Part shown: in pieces, positions 45,473 to 56,393 of the stretch | How positions within the stretch are numbered: position 1 is the first letter of the stretch | Layout of the letters: every line of letters starts with the position of its first letter | Source: Plumapathes pennacea | Taxonomy: Eukaryota > Cnidaria > Anthozoa > Antipatharia > Myriopathidae | Assembly: GCA_964036295.1 (NCBI GenBank) | Contig: OZ038463.1 | Coordinates: forward strand, 23,609,069-23,673,068 | Direction: 5' to 3' | DNA length: 64,000 bases | The notes under the pieces: generated by a model | Told to the model about the DNA's origin: nothing | The model's input: the letters and a program-made list of their open reading frames with translations, nothing else | Database searches by the model: none | Program-made: the position numbers and the translations under genes

Positions 45473-47515
45473 ATGAAGTCTCTTTATTTTGGAAGCGTAC
45501 TTCTTGTAATTATCTCAGCTTGCATCTACCGTGGATTTGCGATAACAGCACTGGACAATGAAACCTACGAAATCTTCGTGCAGATGATCAAGGGAGAATT
45601 TGACATTCCAGTGAGGGAACGAACGGCGAAGCAAAACTCCGCACGGGTAAGGTTCTGGCGAAACAAAGACAAGCTTTCCCTGGAATCAGGCGCATTGTGC
45701 TTCAAAGGAAAGGCAATTATGAAGAAATCTGCCCTGAAAGACGTCGTGAAGAAATCCTTCAAAAAATCCAAGGGATCAGGCACGAGGAAAATATACCACA
45801 AGCTCAAGGATTGTTACAGTGGTATCTCTGAACGCAATGTCCACAAAGTGCTGTCGAAGTCCACTATTTACCAGAAACTCAACGTTCGCTTTACAAACAG
45901 GGCAAGGCTTCGTCCGATTCGGGCAAGAGGTGTTCAAATACGCCATCAGATCGACTTGATAGACATGCAGAAAATACAGACCAAATACGGAGGCAAGTTG
46001 TTCAAGTATGTGCTTTCAATCATGGATGTTTTCAGCCGCTATCATTGGTTGATCCCATTAGAACGAAAGCTATCTTCCAACGTAGCGCGGGAGCTGATAC
46101 GCATTTATAGGGAACATGGAGCTCCTCGTGTAATACAGCATGACCAAGGAACAGAATTCGATGGAGCAGTACATCGCCTTTGCAAAAAACTTGAAATCAA
46201 AGTTATTAAAGGCTGTCCTTACCATCCCCAATCTCAGGGTAAGGTAGAGAGAGCTCATAGGACATTTAAGAAAAAACTGAGGTTCGATTTCCTTGTGATG
46301 AAGAAGGCCGGCGTTAACTGGGTCAAGAGGGTACCGAACTACGCCGAGGCCCTTAACCAAGACCCAAAAGAGGAACTTGCTTGGAAATCACCTTTTGAAA
46401 TTTATTATGGGCGAAAGCCAAATCTTGTAGCTCAAACAGGAAATTCCCGCGTCAGTGAATGGGATATGCCTTTCTACACATACCAAGAAATGGTGAGTCC
46501 ACGCCCTACGGACTACAGACGCCATTCAAAAAATGTGAAAACCGCGAGAGCACAGGCTTTGTCTGCCACCGAGAAGTGTGCAAATCGGATGGTAGAGAGA
46601 GGAGCCAGAATACACCCCCCTTCCGTTTACAACGTTGGTGAGACTGTCCTGATTAGATATCCCGGCACTGGCAGTAAGTTGGCGAAAAAGAGATATGTTT
46701 TGGAAGCACAAGTCTTGAAAAGAAATGTTGAGGAAAACTTGTATAAAGTTGCCTTTTCTTCACCAACATCAATTAAGCGCATGACAAGATGGATTTCAGT
46801 TACTGATATAACTAGCACAACGATGGAGAAGGAGCGAAAAAGAAAGAATAAGGCAAAGAATGCAGAAATGAAAAGTGATAGAGGGAGCCATCGTAAAAAA
46901 TATAAAATAACATACAACAGTGAAAGATATTTCATGGAAGATCGTCTCAGTTCTGCCCATTATTCAATCACATACGATCCGCCAGGTGATGGGAATTGCC
47001 AGTTTGCAGTTTTATGTGAGTCATTCCGAAGCATTGGACTGCATCGCTCAGTGAATAATATTCGTCAGCAGATCGTGGAATATTTAACGACTCAACCCCA
47101 CATGCAGAACTATATGACGGTTGCATGGTCAACATATCTGGAGGCTATGGCACGAGACGGCACATACGGTGATCATCTCACTCTACAAGCTGCGGCTGAA
47201 CTCTATAATGTGGCGTTTGTTGTCATTTCTTCCCTTGGACCTGCTGCAACTGCAGTTATTTCACCCATGAATTCACTTCCCATTTGCACTTTTTACATTG
47301 GTCACTTTGCAGAAGGGGACGGGGAACACTATGTTGGACTGCAGAACAATCCTGCGTGGCACGACATGGCAACATTATCACCGGCGATCAGACTACTTCG
47401 GTCGACCAACACATTGGACCAACAGCCTTTCTCCGACTCAAGTGGCAGCATCAGTGAAAGCCCACCCGATGTGCACTGGCACGCCCAAGAGGAGGTGAAC
47501 CAACGCCCTGAATAA
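45473..47515 (+). CDS. Integrase-type transposase fused to an OTU protease domain, 680 aa
   Basis: Residues about 70-150 form the integrase N-terminal region (GSGTRKIYHKLKDCYSGISE, QKLNVRF...LRPIRA). The catalytic core follows: Asp161 in RHQIDLIDM, Asp224 in IQHDQGTEFDG and Glu259 in QSQGKVERAH, with 34 residues between the last two, as in rve-type integrases. A basic SH3-like C-terminal region (VGETVLIRYPGTG, about 388-445) leads into a Lys-rich linker and a complete OTU domain (about 480-625): DGNC with Cys509, TYGDHLTLQAAAELYNV, and HYVGL with His619. OTU domains cleave ubiquitin chains. The first 23 residues (MKSLYFGSVLLVIISACIYR) look like a signal peptide, odd for a nuclear enzyme, so the true start may be an internal Met (for example Met38) or an upstream exon. 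All key residues are present. Confidence 0.88.
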   Translation: MKSLYFGSVLLVIISACIYRGFAITALDNETYEIFVQMIKGEFDIPVRERTAKQNSARVRFWRNKDKLSLESGALCFKGKAIMKKSALKDVVKKSFKKSKGSGTRKIYHKLKDCYSGISERNVHKVLSKSTIYQKLNVRFTNRARLRPIRARGVQIRHQIDLIDMQKIQTKYGGKLFKYVLSIMDVFSRYHWLIPLERKLSSNVARELIRIYREHGAPRVIQHDQGTEFDGAVHRLCKKLEIKVIKGCPYHPQSQGKVERAHRTFKKKLRFDFLVMKKAGVNWVKRVPNYAEALNQDPKEELAWKSPFEIYYGRKPNLVAQTGNSRVSEWDMPFYTYQEMVSPRPTDYRRHSKNVKTARAQALSATEKCANRMVERGARIHPPSVYNVGETVLIRYPGTGSKLAKKRYVLEAQVLKRNVEENLYKVAFSSPTSIKRMTRWISVTDITSTTMEKERKRKNKAKNAEMKSDRGSHRKKYKITYNSERYFMEDRLSSAHYSITYDPPGDGNCQFAVLCESFRSIGLHRSVNNIRQQIVEYLTTQPHMQNYMTVAWSTYLEAMARDGTYGDHLTLQAAAELYNVAFVVISSLGPAATAVISPMNSLPICTFYIGHFAEGDGEHYVGLQNNPAWHDMATLSPAIRLLRSTNTLDQQPFSDSSGSISESPPDVHWHAQEEVNQRPE

Positions 47516-47522
47516 GATTGTG

Positions 47523-47966
47523 ATGATCGACCCTCCCGGACTTTGGACTTCCCCCGGACAGAGTGAAATGCCAATTGAAAACAATCCACCACTGTCTTAC
47601 GAATCAACAAGTGCAGAAGTTCATGCAACTGTCTTAAACGAAGATATTCTAGAACACATACAACAAACTCTGGCACTATTCCCGTATATGAGGCAAGCCT
47701 TGAGAGCCGTTTCTCGGTTATTTAGAGATATCACTGATAAAGAACCTGCACCAATGGTATACATACCAGAACTTGACGATATCACAGACATTCGACAGGT
47801 TAGCGTGCGAAAAGTTATGTCCATCAAAGGAAAGGCAAGCGGGGCGATTATTCGACTTCGCGAGATCATAAATCATGTTAAGTGGGCGTCGGCATGGTTG
47901 AGTTTTATTGCACGAGGATCTAGCTGGTATGGCATTACCCATATCTACTGGAAGAACCGCAAATAA
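47523..47966 (+). CDS. Second transposon ORF, F-box-like N-terminal half, 147 aa
   Basis: ATG at 47523 lies seven bases after the stop of the transposase-OTU ORF, on the same strand and inside the same inverted ends. Residues about 30-60 (EDILEHIQQTLALFPYMRQA, then LRAVSRLFRDIT) have the helical spacing of an F-box, the segment that ties substrate receptors to SCF ubiquitin ligases; this is by eye and tentative. The remainder (PMVYIPELDDITDIRQVSVR, ending WASAWLSFIARGSSWYGIT) is unrecognised. Such close ORFs in an animal need reinitiation, splicing or readthrough to be translated. It may alternatively be a remnant of a longer second gene. Confidence 0.55.
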   Translation: MIDPPGLWTSPGQSEMPIENNPPLSYESTSAEVHATVLNEDILEHIQQTLALFPYMRQALRAVSRLFRDITDKEPAPMVYIPELDDITDIRQVSVRKVMSIKGKASGAIIRLREIINHVKWASAWLSFIARGSSWYGITHIYWKNRK

Positions 47967-48236
47967 GCAACTTATTTGGACAATATTGATTCAGTTGATG
48001 TGGGAGTACGAGAGGCTCTCCTGGCATTTTCTTTGTTCTCCTGGCGTGCTCTGAAACTGTGTATGTAGCGCCTGCGCCAGCTGTCATTGTTTCAACAGCT
48101 TCACAGCACAAGTTTTTCATGGCAATAATTCAAATTTAGCGTTTCTTTCGTTGATACAAAAGCTGCAAATAAGGTGTGAATGTGTAGTTAAGATTTCAAC
48201 ATTCAACATCCTAATTGTTCCACTTAGTTGCATTGT

Positions 48237-48448
48237 TACATTTTGCGATAAAGAGTTGTTACATTTCGCGTTAAAGGAGTTGTTACATTTTGCGTCGGAA
48301 AGTTGTTACATTTCGCGCTAAAGGAGTTGTTACATTTTGCGTCAAAAGTTGTTACACTTTGGGTTAATGTTACATTTTGTGGTGGAAGTTGTTACATTTT
48401 GCGTTAATGTTACATTTTGCGTTGATTGTTACATTTTGCGGCGTAACA
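48237..48448. repeat. Right terminal inverted repeat of the Ginger-like element
   Basis: Reverse complement of the left end, with the same order of iterated TTACATTTTGCG/TTACATTTCGCG motifs and only a few differences, ending GGCGTAACA at 48448 followed by CACGT. Confidence 0.9.
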
Positions 48449-48453
48449 CACGT

Positions 48454-50360
48454 TTACTAAACATGAAGACAACTTTGACTCAAGAGGAGGAAACGTTCCC
48501 GATTGGCGGGATTTAACAACTTTGCAACCAAGACAAAAAAGTTTTGCGTGAAGCTGCCGAACATATGTATGGAACAAACTACAAGTCCATAGTCTAAAAC
48601 TCATCACGTCCTGTCTCTTGTTATTGACCCCAGTGGTACTGGCATTTCCTTAATGAAACAAATGTAATGCTACTGCTATTCCATTTTGCAAGTCGCATGC
48701 AATATGGGAAAAATTAGGCATGAATTTTTCATTTGTTTTAATTCATCATATTATGGCGTCTTTTTTAGAAAATGAACATTATGTTTACTCCAACAGATGC
48801 TAAATGTAGCTCATCATGTTAAATAATATGATCAGCATCTTCTGTCATGATCCAGGAAACATATGTTAAGCGCGTTTTATTGTCTAAGTTGTTTGATTGC
48901 TTGTTTTCAGATTCTGGTGGACAGTAAGAAAGAATAAGGAAAATGGTTTGTCAGAAAAAGATGCACTGTGAAAAGCTGTTGCACAGTACAACCATCTGGT
49001 GAAGGACAAGAAAACGACAGAAGTTTAACTGATGAGTCCCATCGTAATGATATGAAAGTGTCCATACTCACACATTATGGGAACATGCCATCCCCACCCC
49101 ACATAGACAGCGACTCACACACAGTCATGTAACTTAAAAATTTTTCTTTGCACCTTGAACAGTCCCTATTAGTATCAAGAGGCTAGTGGTTGATAAATTG
49201 ATGCAGCTGGAGCGATTCATAGAGCTAACTTTAATCAAAATCAAGATGGTGTTCTTGCCTGACTCGAAGAGCTGCAAGAGCTTTGAAAGATATCAGCAAT
49301 AAGTTATTATTATAATTCATTATCAAAGTTTCGAATGAATTGGTTAGGTTTGTTTCTATGCAATAGATTTTGTAAGGAGTATTTTACATCGTATTTGAAT
49401 TCAAAGTGTGGCAAATTGAAATTAAATTGAAACTAAATTTTAAGAAAATCGAACTCGTGTTTATTTCATTCATTTCCTTAGCAAGTTGCATTACATTTAC
49501 ATATACTGTAACAGTTTGCATCATTACATCGGACCTGGGACAGCACAAGCTTAAGTAATTCCACAGGTGAAAGCTGCATTGAGTCAGAAAGGGAAACTGT
49601 GGGTTGTACTGGGACAAGGAGGCAGGAGAGACAAGAGTTGCAGTTGGCTGGAAACTTGAAGGTCCCAAGTTGCTTCAACGTCATTGAAATGCAAGAATTG
49701 ACCCCTATATCTGAAAACTAGATAATGGCATTTCTATCTAGCACTTTCCCAAGGAGATCAGTCAAAGTTGTTACAATGCGCGAAATGGCAGTAGTGCACA
49801 TACCATAATTTCCCTCCTTGGTTATTTCATTCATAAAAGCCTCTATATTCCAAACGAGAGTGATCTGCCATTCAATCTAGTGGGCTCCTGTGCAATTCTA
49901 TCGAAGTGGGAAATCAAGTATATGACGTGTCAAATTAGTTTAGCATCCAGGTAATTGTCCGTTCAGGAGACAACCTCAACCCATGAGTCAAACTTTTTGT
50001 TAAACCATTGCCAGTTTGAATGAGAGATGATCACGACATATCTTTGCTGTGGCTCCACTTAGCTCTGTTCAAACCAAAGCGGGGTGGTCTGGCGGACATT
50101 GTAATAAACACTAGAACTTCCCTCTTTTTAGCAATCTCTAGCAGAATCACGTACATAGACATGCATAGTCATGGTGTTAGTGGAGCCATTATTGTGAAAG
50201 GTACTTTGGTTACCTCAAAGATATTTTGCGAGTTTTTTTGGACCTTGGAATGTCACGGAGAAAATGTATTTGGAAAAAATTGTTTGTAGACCTGGGTTAA
50301 TATAAGTAGCTTCCCAAGATCATTTCTAATGAAGACAGCTGGTAAGAGAGACGTGACAGT
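48454..50360. other. No gene recognised
   Basis: Sequence resuming after the transposon. A stretch at 48454-48545 stays open as FTKHEDNFDSRGG... and could continue an interrupted exon that begins after TTTTGTAG at 43850, but this is weak. No motif or strong repeat elsewhere. Confidence 0.4.
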
Positions 50361-50364
50361 TGTC

Positions 50365-50585
50365 AAAATGCTTCGGCTTATCGTACAGTGCATGTTGAAA
50401 TATTTTTTCCAATCGATCAAGTAGCCTTTGTTTCGCAGTGGTATTGTACACTAGAAATGAAAAATACACCGAAATAGTCTTGAACATTGAGTTTGTTAGT
50501 CACAAATGACTGAACACGCTGTGAACAATAATACTGTACATAAACAAGTCTAGTGTTACATTCCTCACTTTCAATTTATGGGATT
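50365..50585 (-). repeat. Dispersed repeat R1, partial inverted copy
   Basis: GCCTTTGTTTCGCA, GAAATGAAAAATACACCGAA and AACAAGTCTAGTGTTACATT match the reverse complement of about 9900-10100 in the long R1 copy. Confidence 0.75.
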
Positions 50586-50982
50586 TCAGGGATGTAGATG
50601 ATAGCCGGGCAACGGGCCAAGGTCCCGGGTGTTTGCCGGACCGTCTGTGCACTCTCATGTTGTTTAAAAACTTACTCCTGAAATTTCATAACACTATATA
50701 TGCTTGGAGACATTTATTTATATAGTACGTTTTCGGTAATTTAAAACTGAATCGCCTTGTAAAATAACATATACAATGATTTTTTGTGGTGCGAAATATG
50801 AGATGGGATGTGTGGGAAATTGATATCTGAGAAGTCTGTGTCTGTTGCAAAATACAAGATTTGACGTGTGGGAAATTGATAGTGTAGCTTCACAATTGCT
50901 CAACGCAGCAACACCCTTACAATCTAAATGGTGGCCTTTTTACTAATGTTAGTTATTGCTATTTCCTGTGGTTTTCATACAG

Positions 50983-52103
50983 ATTAGGGAGGCTAGGAGC
51001 AAACGTGTCAGCATCATACCTGTACACAATGCAACAACTGTATGCCTGAGGACGCCAGTTGGAAGGAGCAGAAAATTCATGCTTGGGGCATGTTTCCAGG
51101 TGTGTGCATGCACAAAGGTTACCAGCAAAAATTTGTAACAACAGTATAAAAATCTATATACTTCCCAAATATGACACCACGTAACTTATACTGCACAATT
51201 TTTTGTTGATGCAGGAGGTGTATGATTGGGCAGGTGCAGACAAAGATCTGCCAATTTATTTCACACTGAACAGAGGGGCAGAGGTGGTGAAGCATAATGC
51301 AATAATTGAGGTTGATGAAACTCTGAACCTCGTAGAAAGGATAAGTTACTATCAAAGGGCTGATCATTCTAATAGATCATGCAATGCTGTGATCATATTT
51401 AGCAGATCAGTTAGGTTTTCATATGCTTATATGAGTGGTGCTGTAGTTAGTTAGGGATGATTGTTTTTGGATACAGTATATACAATGCAAGCTCAGCAGC
51501 TTTTCAGTTATTCAGATACAGGTGTGTTTTTGAGTTCCGGCCACTATATAAACATAGTAATATTTTTCAGGATGAAGAAACAGCAACATCCCTTCTGAAT
51601 ACTCCAGTGAGTACAAATCTAAGTTTCATTTACTCCTTATACAGGATTTGTACAGTTTACACACCATATTTGTTTTCAAAATTCTGTTCGACAGTATAGA
51701 TTACTGTAATCATTTTTTAAAGATTCTTTGATACATACTGTTTACTTGTGGGTTATGTATTCCTCATTTCTCTTTTGTTCTTTTGCAGGTTTCTCTGATG
51801 GGAAATTTCTATATAGCAAGGGAAAGATCGGACATTAAAGATAAAGGTTTGTGTTAATTATTTTCTTTAAAAGTATATTGATGAAGTATAATGTCATTAG
51901 CCTCATGTGCATTGCTCAAAGTGATTGAAATCTTTAAATGATTGATGGTTATCATTTTATTATCAATATTAAAAGGTGGAGAAAAGGAAAATGGAGAAAA
52001 GAGAAGAAGTAGCGAAGGAGACACTGGAAAAAGGAAAAGAAAAAGAAAAGAAACAAGGAAAACAACAAATAGGAGGGAAAAAAAAGCAATAAGCAAGGAG
52101 TAA
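50983..52103 (+). CDS. Last five exons of a gene with a UBX-like segment
   Basis: Exons 50983-51099, 51215-51331, 51571-51606, 51789-51846 and 51976-52103 have AG acceptors, GT donors and matching phases, ending in TAA. The first two read VSIIPVHNATTVCLRTPVGR, then EVYDWAGADKDLPIYFTLNR, and resemble the UBX-like (ubiquitin-fold) module that in some invertebrate HECT-type or FAF1/UBXN-like proteins has the form R.....VYDW.G......F.L. The last exon is a Lys/Arg/Glu-rich tail (GEKENGEKRRSSEGDTGKRK) that may be a nuclear signal. Upstream exons were not found; an R1 repeat copy occupies 50365-50585, so the 5' part may be distant or lost. Confidence 0.55.
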
Positions 52104-52308
52104 ATAATAAAAGCATGTAACCCCATTGTAAATTACTGACATTTCACCAATCTAATTTTAGGTGGAAACTGACTGACTGTTATTCAATTCAGAAGTTAAA
52201 ATAAAAAGAGCCATAAGCGCTTGAATCTACCAATGAACACGCACAGATTGTCTCCATGCAGTGTGATACCTATCTTAGAGTCTGTTTTCAGAAATATTTT
52301 GCACTTAC

Positions 52309-52438
52309 ATGGGCTACATTTCATCTGGTTTAGAACATCCTCGTACATGTCATGGATACAGCAGTCGCTGTTAGAACATTCGTGTTCGCGATGTAGTAGC
52401 TCTTGTAACATCTCCCCCGGTTCCAGCGTTCCTCTCAT
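52309..52438 (-). CDS. Possible first exon on the minus strand
   Basis: ATG at 52438 opens 43 codons (MRGTLEPGEMLQELLHREHE, then CSNSDCCIHDMYEDVLNQMK) followed by a strong donor, GTAAGTGC, at 52308. No second exon was identified, and it would overlap the 3' end of the plus-strand gene. Weakly supported. Confidence 0.3.
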
Positions 52439-52954
52439 CCAACCCCAAAGATAATTTCCCGATTCCGATTTGATCGGTGCATACTTTTTTGTCGATTATC
52501 GCCGATAGAAAGAAAAGTAACTAGGAAAGGCGCTTTCGCTTGTTTAGTGGTGTACACATTGAAGGAAGAAAAGGTTGGCACTCGTTCACACAGCTCAGAA
52601 GGAGGTTTAGATACCAAGAGTGTAAACCTGTCACAAAAACAAACTGGGCTCCAAATAATAAGGCCTATAATAATGGCGAGAAGTTGGTGACACAGGAATC
52701 GTCTGAAATATTTCGGTCTGAAACAGGTTTTAGGGATTTCAGACACATTCCCACTCATATGAGCTCCCCACCAGCCTCCCTCGTTTCCCATGGAAGGATA
52801 TGTAAGAATCGGAGAATCCTTTGAACGGAACCGCTTTAAAAATAGAATAGCATGCGAGAAAGCCTGCGCATTCAATTCCTCCCCCCTCCCCCCTCACAAA
52901 TTCCTAGAGCGAGACTGTAAGAATCCGCTTGGGGGGAGGGGGGTATTACAACTT

Positions 52955-53092
52955 TTCTGTAAGAATCCTTACAGGCGTTCTGTAAGAACCCTTAAAGGCG
53001 TTCTCTAAGAATCCTTACAGACGTTCTGTAAGAATCCTTACAGACGTTCTGTAAGAATCCTTACAGACGTTCTGTAAGAATTCTTACAGAAC
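52955..53092. repeat. Palindromic 23-bp tandem repeat, six copies
   Basis: TTCTGTAAGAATCCTTACAG followed by ACG repeats with 23-base steps from 52955 (six units, the first two and third slightly diverged, the last with one extra base). Each unit contains CTGTAAG/CTTACAG, a 7-bp stem around AATC, so the DNA can form a row of small hairpins; the last units also pair with TTACAGAACGTCTGTAAGGA downstream. Confidence 0.9.
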
Positions 53093-53221
53093 GTCTGTAA
53101 GGATATTTTCTTATGTGTTTGTCTGCATTTTTATATAAGGGTCTGTGCCCAGCTAGCGATATTGATCCCACAAACCAGCACTAGTCTCAGTCGACAAGTT
53201 AACGAGCGTGAATAGCTGTAT

Positions 53222-54464
53222 GTAGAGGCAGAATACAAGGCAGCCACCCTATCTACCTGCCACGCAATGCAGTATTCACGAAGAAGCTAGTCCAGTGCAT
53301 ACATTGCGAGACACTCCATGGAGGAGTAGGGCTTACTATGGCCACAGTATGCAAAAAGTACTGAATCCCGCAACTGTGAAGCCTGCTGAAAGCAGTACAC
53401 AAAGCATGCTGAGGGTGCAAGAGCTTCCGCACCAGAGCAGTGACTTCGCCTGTCCCTGGATTCTTGCCAGAAGACAGAACCAAACCAGGAACTTTTGAAG
53501 TAATAGGGGTTGATTTTGCAGGACCGCTTAGGTACAAAAAGTCATCCAAAATAGAAGGGAAGGCCTACTTATCTAGAGCTGTCCACCTGGAACTGTTGAA
53601 CAATCGCAAGACCATAACCTTCATTGTGTGCTTCAAGAAACTCATCGCTCCTCGAGGCAGGCCGTGAGTCATCTATTCAGACAATGGCAGTACCTTTGTC
53701 AAAGCAGACGAGTGGCACCAACAGCTGCGCAACGGAGGAAGTACAAGGCTTCATCAAGGAACATGTAGTTACGTGGAAGTTCAACACGAGCCACGCCCCA
53801 TGGTGGGGGGTCAGTTCGAGCGGCTGATCGGCGTTGTGAAATCAGCAATGCATAAGGTCATCAGGGGAACATCTCTGACATGGAATGAGCTCACCAAAGT
53901 ACTGCTCAATGTTCAAGTGCAGATAAACCGACATCCCTTGAGTTACTTGGAAAATGACGTTGAGCTGGCAACTCCCGCCCCTGCAGCATTCCTGTTTCAG
54001 CGGAACAACCAGTTGCCGGAAGAGCCATGGCGAATCTTGGAACAATATCTCAGAAAACGGGCTAAGTATTTGAAGGCTCCCAAGGACAGCCTATGGCGCT
54101 GCTGGAACCGAGAATACCTCACCACCCTTTGGGAGAGGCATAATCTGGCCCACAAGGAAAGTACATTTCAGCCCAAGCCTGGAGAAGTCGTGGTGAAAGC
54201 GGATAACAAGAACCAAGGCAAATGGCCATTAGCCATCATCCAAAAGTCTATCCAGAAAAGGATGTTGTGTGAGCAGTGCGTCTGAATACTTCAAAAGGAA
54301 CACTAGAGCGTCTAGTGCAACACTTGTATCCCTTGGAGTTAACCTGTGATGTAGCCCCGGCAGTACAGCTGAACCACAAGGCTCCACCTTTTACGCCCCA
54401 GCCTAGACCAGATGCAGCCACGGCAGCAAGTTTACGAGTTCAGCAAATCACAGACATGGAGTGA
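53222..54464 (+). pseudogene. BEL/Pao LTR retrotransposon integrase, broken
   Basis: A zinc-binding segment (VQCIHCETLHGGVG) is followed by PGTFEVIGVDFAGPLRYKKS (first catalytic Asp), SDNGS (second, near 53680), then GGQFERLIGVVKSAMHKVIR (catalytic Glu region) and a long C-terminal part ending near 54464 with LERLVQHLYPLELT. This order is characteristic of BEL/Pao integrases. Frames change near 53500, 53660 and 53770 and a stop at 54285 splits the tail. No reverse transcriptase, protease, gag or LTR is seen nearby, so it is a truncated relic. Confidence 0.8.
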
Positions 54465-54822
54465 TGAACGCACAGTTGGAACACTAAACATTGTTACTGC
54501 GTTACAATGTTTGAGAACGCAGACTTTTTTGAACTTGTTGGTTTTCAGTAGTCTATCCCCTTATTTCAGTTGTGGTCCCAGTTCTCAGTGTGCATATCCA
54601 TTCCAGACATTCCATTACATTCCATTCCAGCTGGTTCTTCACCGAGATGAGCACTATTTTCTCTCGGGTTTTGACACTAAGACATTTACTTTGTGGACCC
54701 CAAGCATGTTTTAACAAAATAATATAGACATACCTTTTACAAGGCGCAATCTGTAATTACATCTGTTGTAAACAAACGTAAAACGCTTTTTAACTGTTCC
54801 CAAGACACTTCAACTGACAAGG

Positions 54823-56010
54823 CCATGTACCCATTCAAGGGAAAACTGTCAATCAATGTTAGAAAGCCAGACAAACTCGTTAAATTTGGTGTCAAATGCC
54901 TTGAACTGTGTGATGCAAAAACTGGCTATTGCAAGAATCTCATAACTATGTTGGCCAAGACGACAAGGAAGCTGGAAACCTTGGGAAGACTGGAAGGGTA
55001 GTCACGGAGCTGATTTCTACAGCACAAACCACCACCTTTACATAGCCTCCATGCTGTTGAAGGCACGTGGGATTCAAGCCAAAGAAACAGCCAGGCCACG
55101 GAAGGGGTACCCACATGACCAGCTGAAGGAGATGGGCCAGGTTGCCTGGCTGACTTGGGAAAACATGCTTCCTTTACGGTTGAAGGACAAGAAGGATATT
55201 TTCTTCCTCAGCAGTATCCCTGATTCTGACTCTGAAGACTGATGCTGAGCCAAACACTGATGTGGTCAACAGAAGAGTGAAGATCAGAGGGCAATGGCAG
55301 ACATTAAAGATTTACCAACCCAAGCTGCCAACCATTTCATGGGTGGCATAGATTTGTGTGACCAAATGACTGCTGTAACAAGTCCAAGAGGCAGCGCCAA
55401 TGGTACATGAGGGTCTTTATCAAACTCCTTGGTGGCAGCATTCAGTGGATACATTTTTGGAAGGCTACACGGTTCAGCTTGAAGTCCCAAGCACAAGAAG
55501 GACCTGCTTGAGTTCAAGCAGGAACTTTGGATGCAACTTGTGGGCACTTAACCATCAACCCACAAGGCAATCAAGAGGAGACGGAGCAACCAGCCACAAC
55601 CTGAAAGATTCCAGAATGTTGGTGTGCATATCCCCTTCAAGGGTGAGGGCAACAACCATCGCTGCACTGTGTGGGAGAAGTTTTCTGAGAAGTTTGATAA
55701 GTTGCATAAGAAAAAATAAGCTTGCTTTTGACCCTGATGAAAAAAACATCTGATAATTAATTTTTATATTGTGCAGCTTTAAAAGACTGTAATTCATTGT
55801 CCATTAGATATTTCTATCTGTAAATTGCATGAATTGAAAGAGCATTAATTTATGAATAAGTATAAATGGGGATGCTTTACACCAAAATGCCTCCTTCCCT
55901 ATTAAAAGTCAATTTAAAGTAAACCCGTCTGTTTTTTCCGGAAACCCGGAAATCTGCTGGTGTTTAAGTCACTTTTCCAAGAAAAATAACGCTGGTGGTG
56001 AAAAGGTTAA
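54823..56010 (+). pseudogene. piggyBac transposase (PGBD-like) C-terminal remains with right TIR
   Basis: Frame segments read FKGKLSINVRKPDKLVKFGV (54838 on), GADFYSTNHHLYIASMLLKA (about 55008), RPRKGYPHDQLKEMGQ (about 55095) and, in other frames, VDLCDQMT and RRVFIKLLVAAFSGY-like blocks to about 55450. These are the central and C-terminal DDE regions of piggyBac transposases. Several frame changes and a missing N-terminus show it is dead. The right inverted end CTGGTGGTGAAAAGGTTAA closes at 56010 with TTAA; no left end was found. Confidence 0.8.
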
Positions 56011-56134
56011 AGTGGTAGTAAGATAAGGGCTTACAATGCTTATATTGACAAGCTTTGGCTGTTTACTCAACTTCTCTTAAGGTTTTCTTTAGTTTAATAC
56101 GTGCGTAATCCTTAATATGCTGATAAAAACTACG

Positions 56135-56270
56135 GCCTACTGTGTTCATATTAACAGAGCATGGCTCTTCATCCCCAAACAAAGTGAGGGAAATAATCAC
56201 GATGCTAATGCATTAATTTGAAGACTCCAAGCCATCTCGAAATTTAATGTTCGTGTGTGTGCCTAAGGCA
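56135..56270 (+). repeat. Dispersed repeat shared with 16240-16380
   Basis: CAAAGTGAGGGAAATAATCA, CGATGCTAATGCATTAATTT and TCGAAATTTAATGTTCGTGT match the reverse complement of 16240-16380. It precedes the Helitron coding remains by about 120 bases and may be their promoter-side sequence. Confidence 0.6.
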
Positions 56271-56393
56271 ATGTCCAATGTCCTAATAAGGCAATTACAT
56301 AATCATTGTCGCTTATCGATTAGCGTCTCCACCAGTGTTTTTAAGAAAGATTTGAACAAAGTAACAATATTGTACGTAACTGTGTTCACGAAA

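Larger units (their letters stand above)
43858..48448 (+). mobile_element. Ginger-like integrase DNA transposon, 4591 bp, apparently intact
   Basis: Long inverted ends that begin TGT and end ACA, a CACGT target duplication, and an uninterrupted integrase-type transposase identify a cut-and-paste element of the Ginger kind, whose transposases are relatives of gypsy/retroviral integrases. There are no direct LTRs and no reverse transcriptase, so it is not a retroelement. The two ends differ at only a few positions and both large ORFs are open, which implies recent mobility. Cargo: OTU domain fused to the transposase and a second F-box-like ORF five-to-seven bases downstream. I recall that extra protease domains have been reported in Ginger elements, but cannot check here. 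Confidence 0.85.

Noticed and set aside
43858-48448. LTR retrotransposon for the integrase-bearing element
   Set aside because: Ends are inverted, not direct, and there is no gag, protease or reverse transcriptase.
52955-53092. CRISPR-like look of regularly spaced short repeats
   Set aside because: Units are directly adjacent with no unique spacers, and the context is an animal genome.
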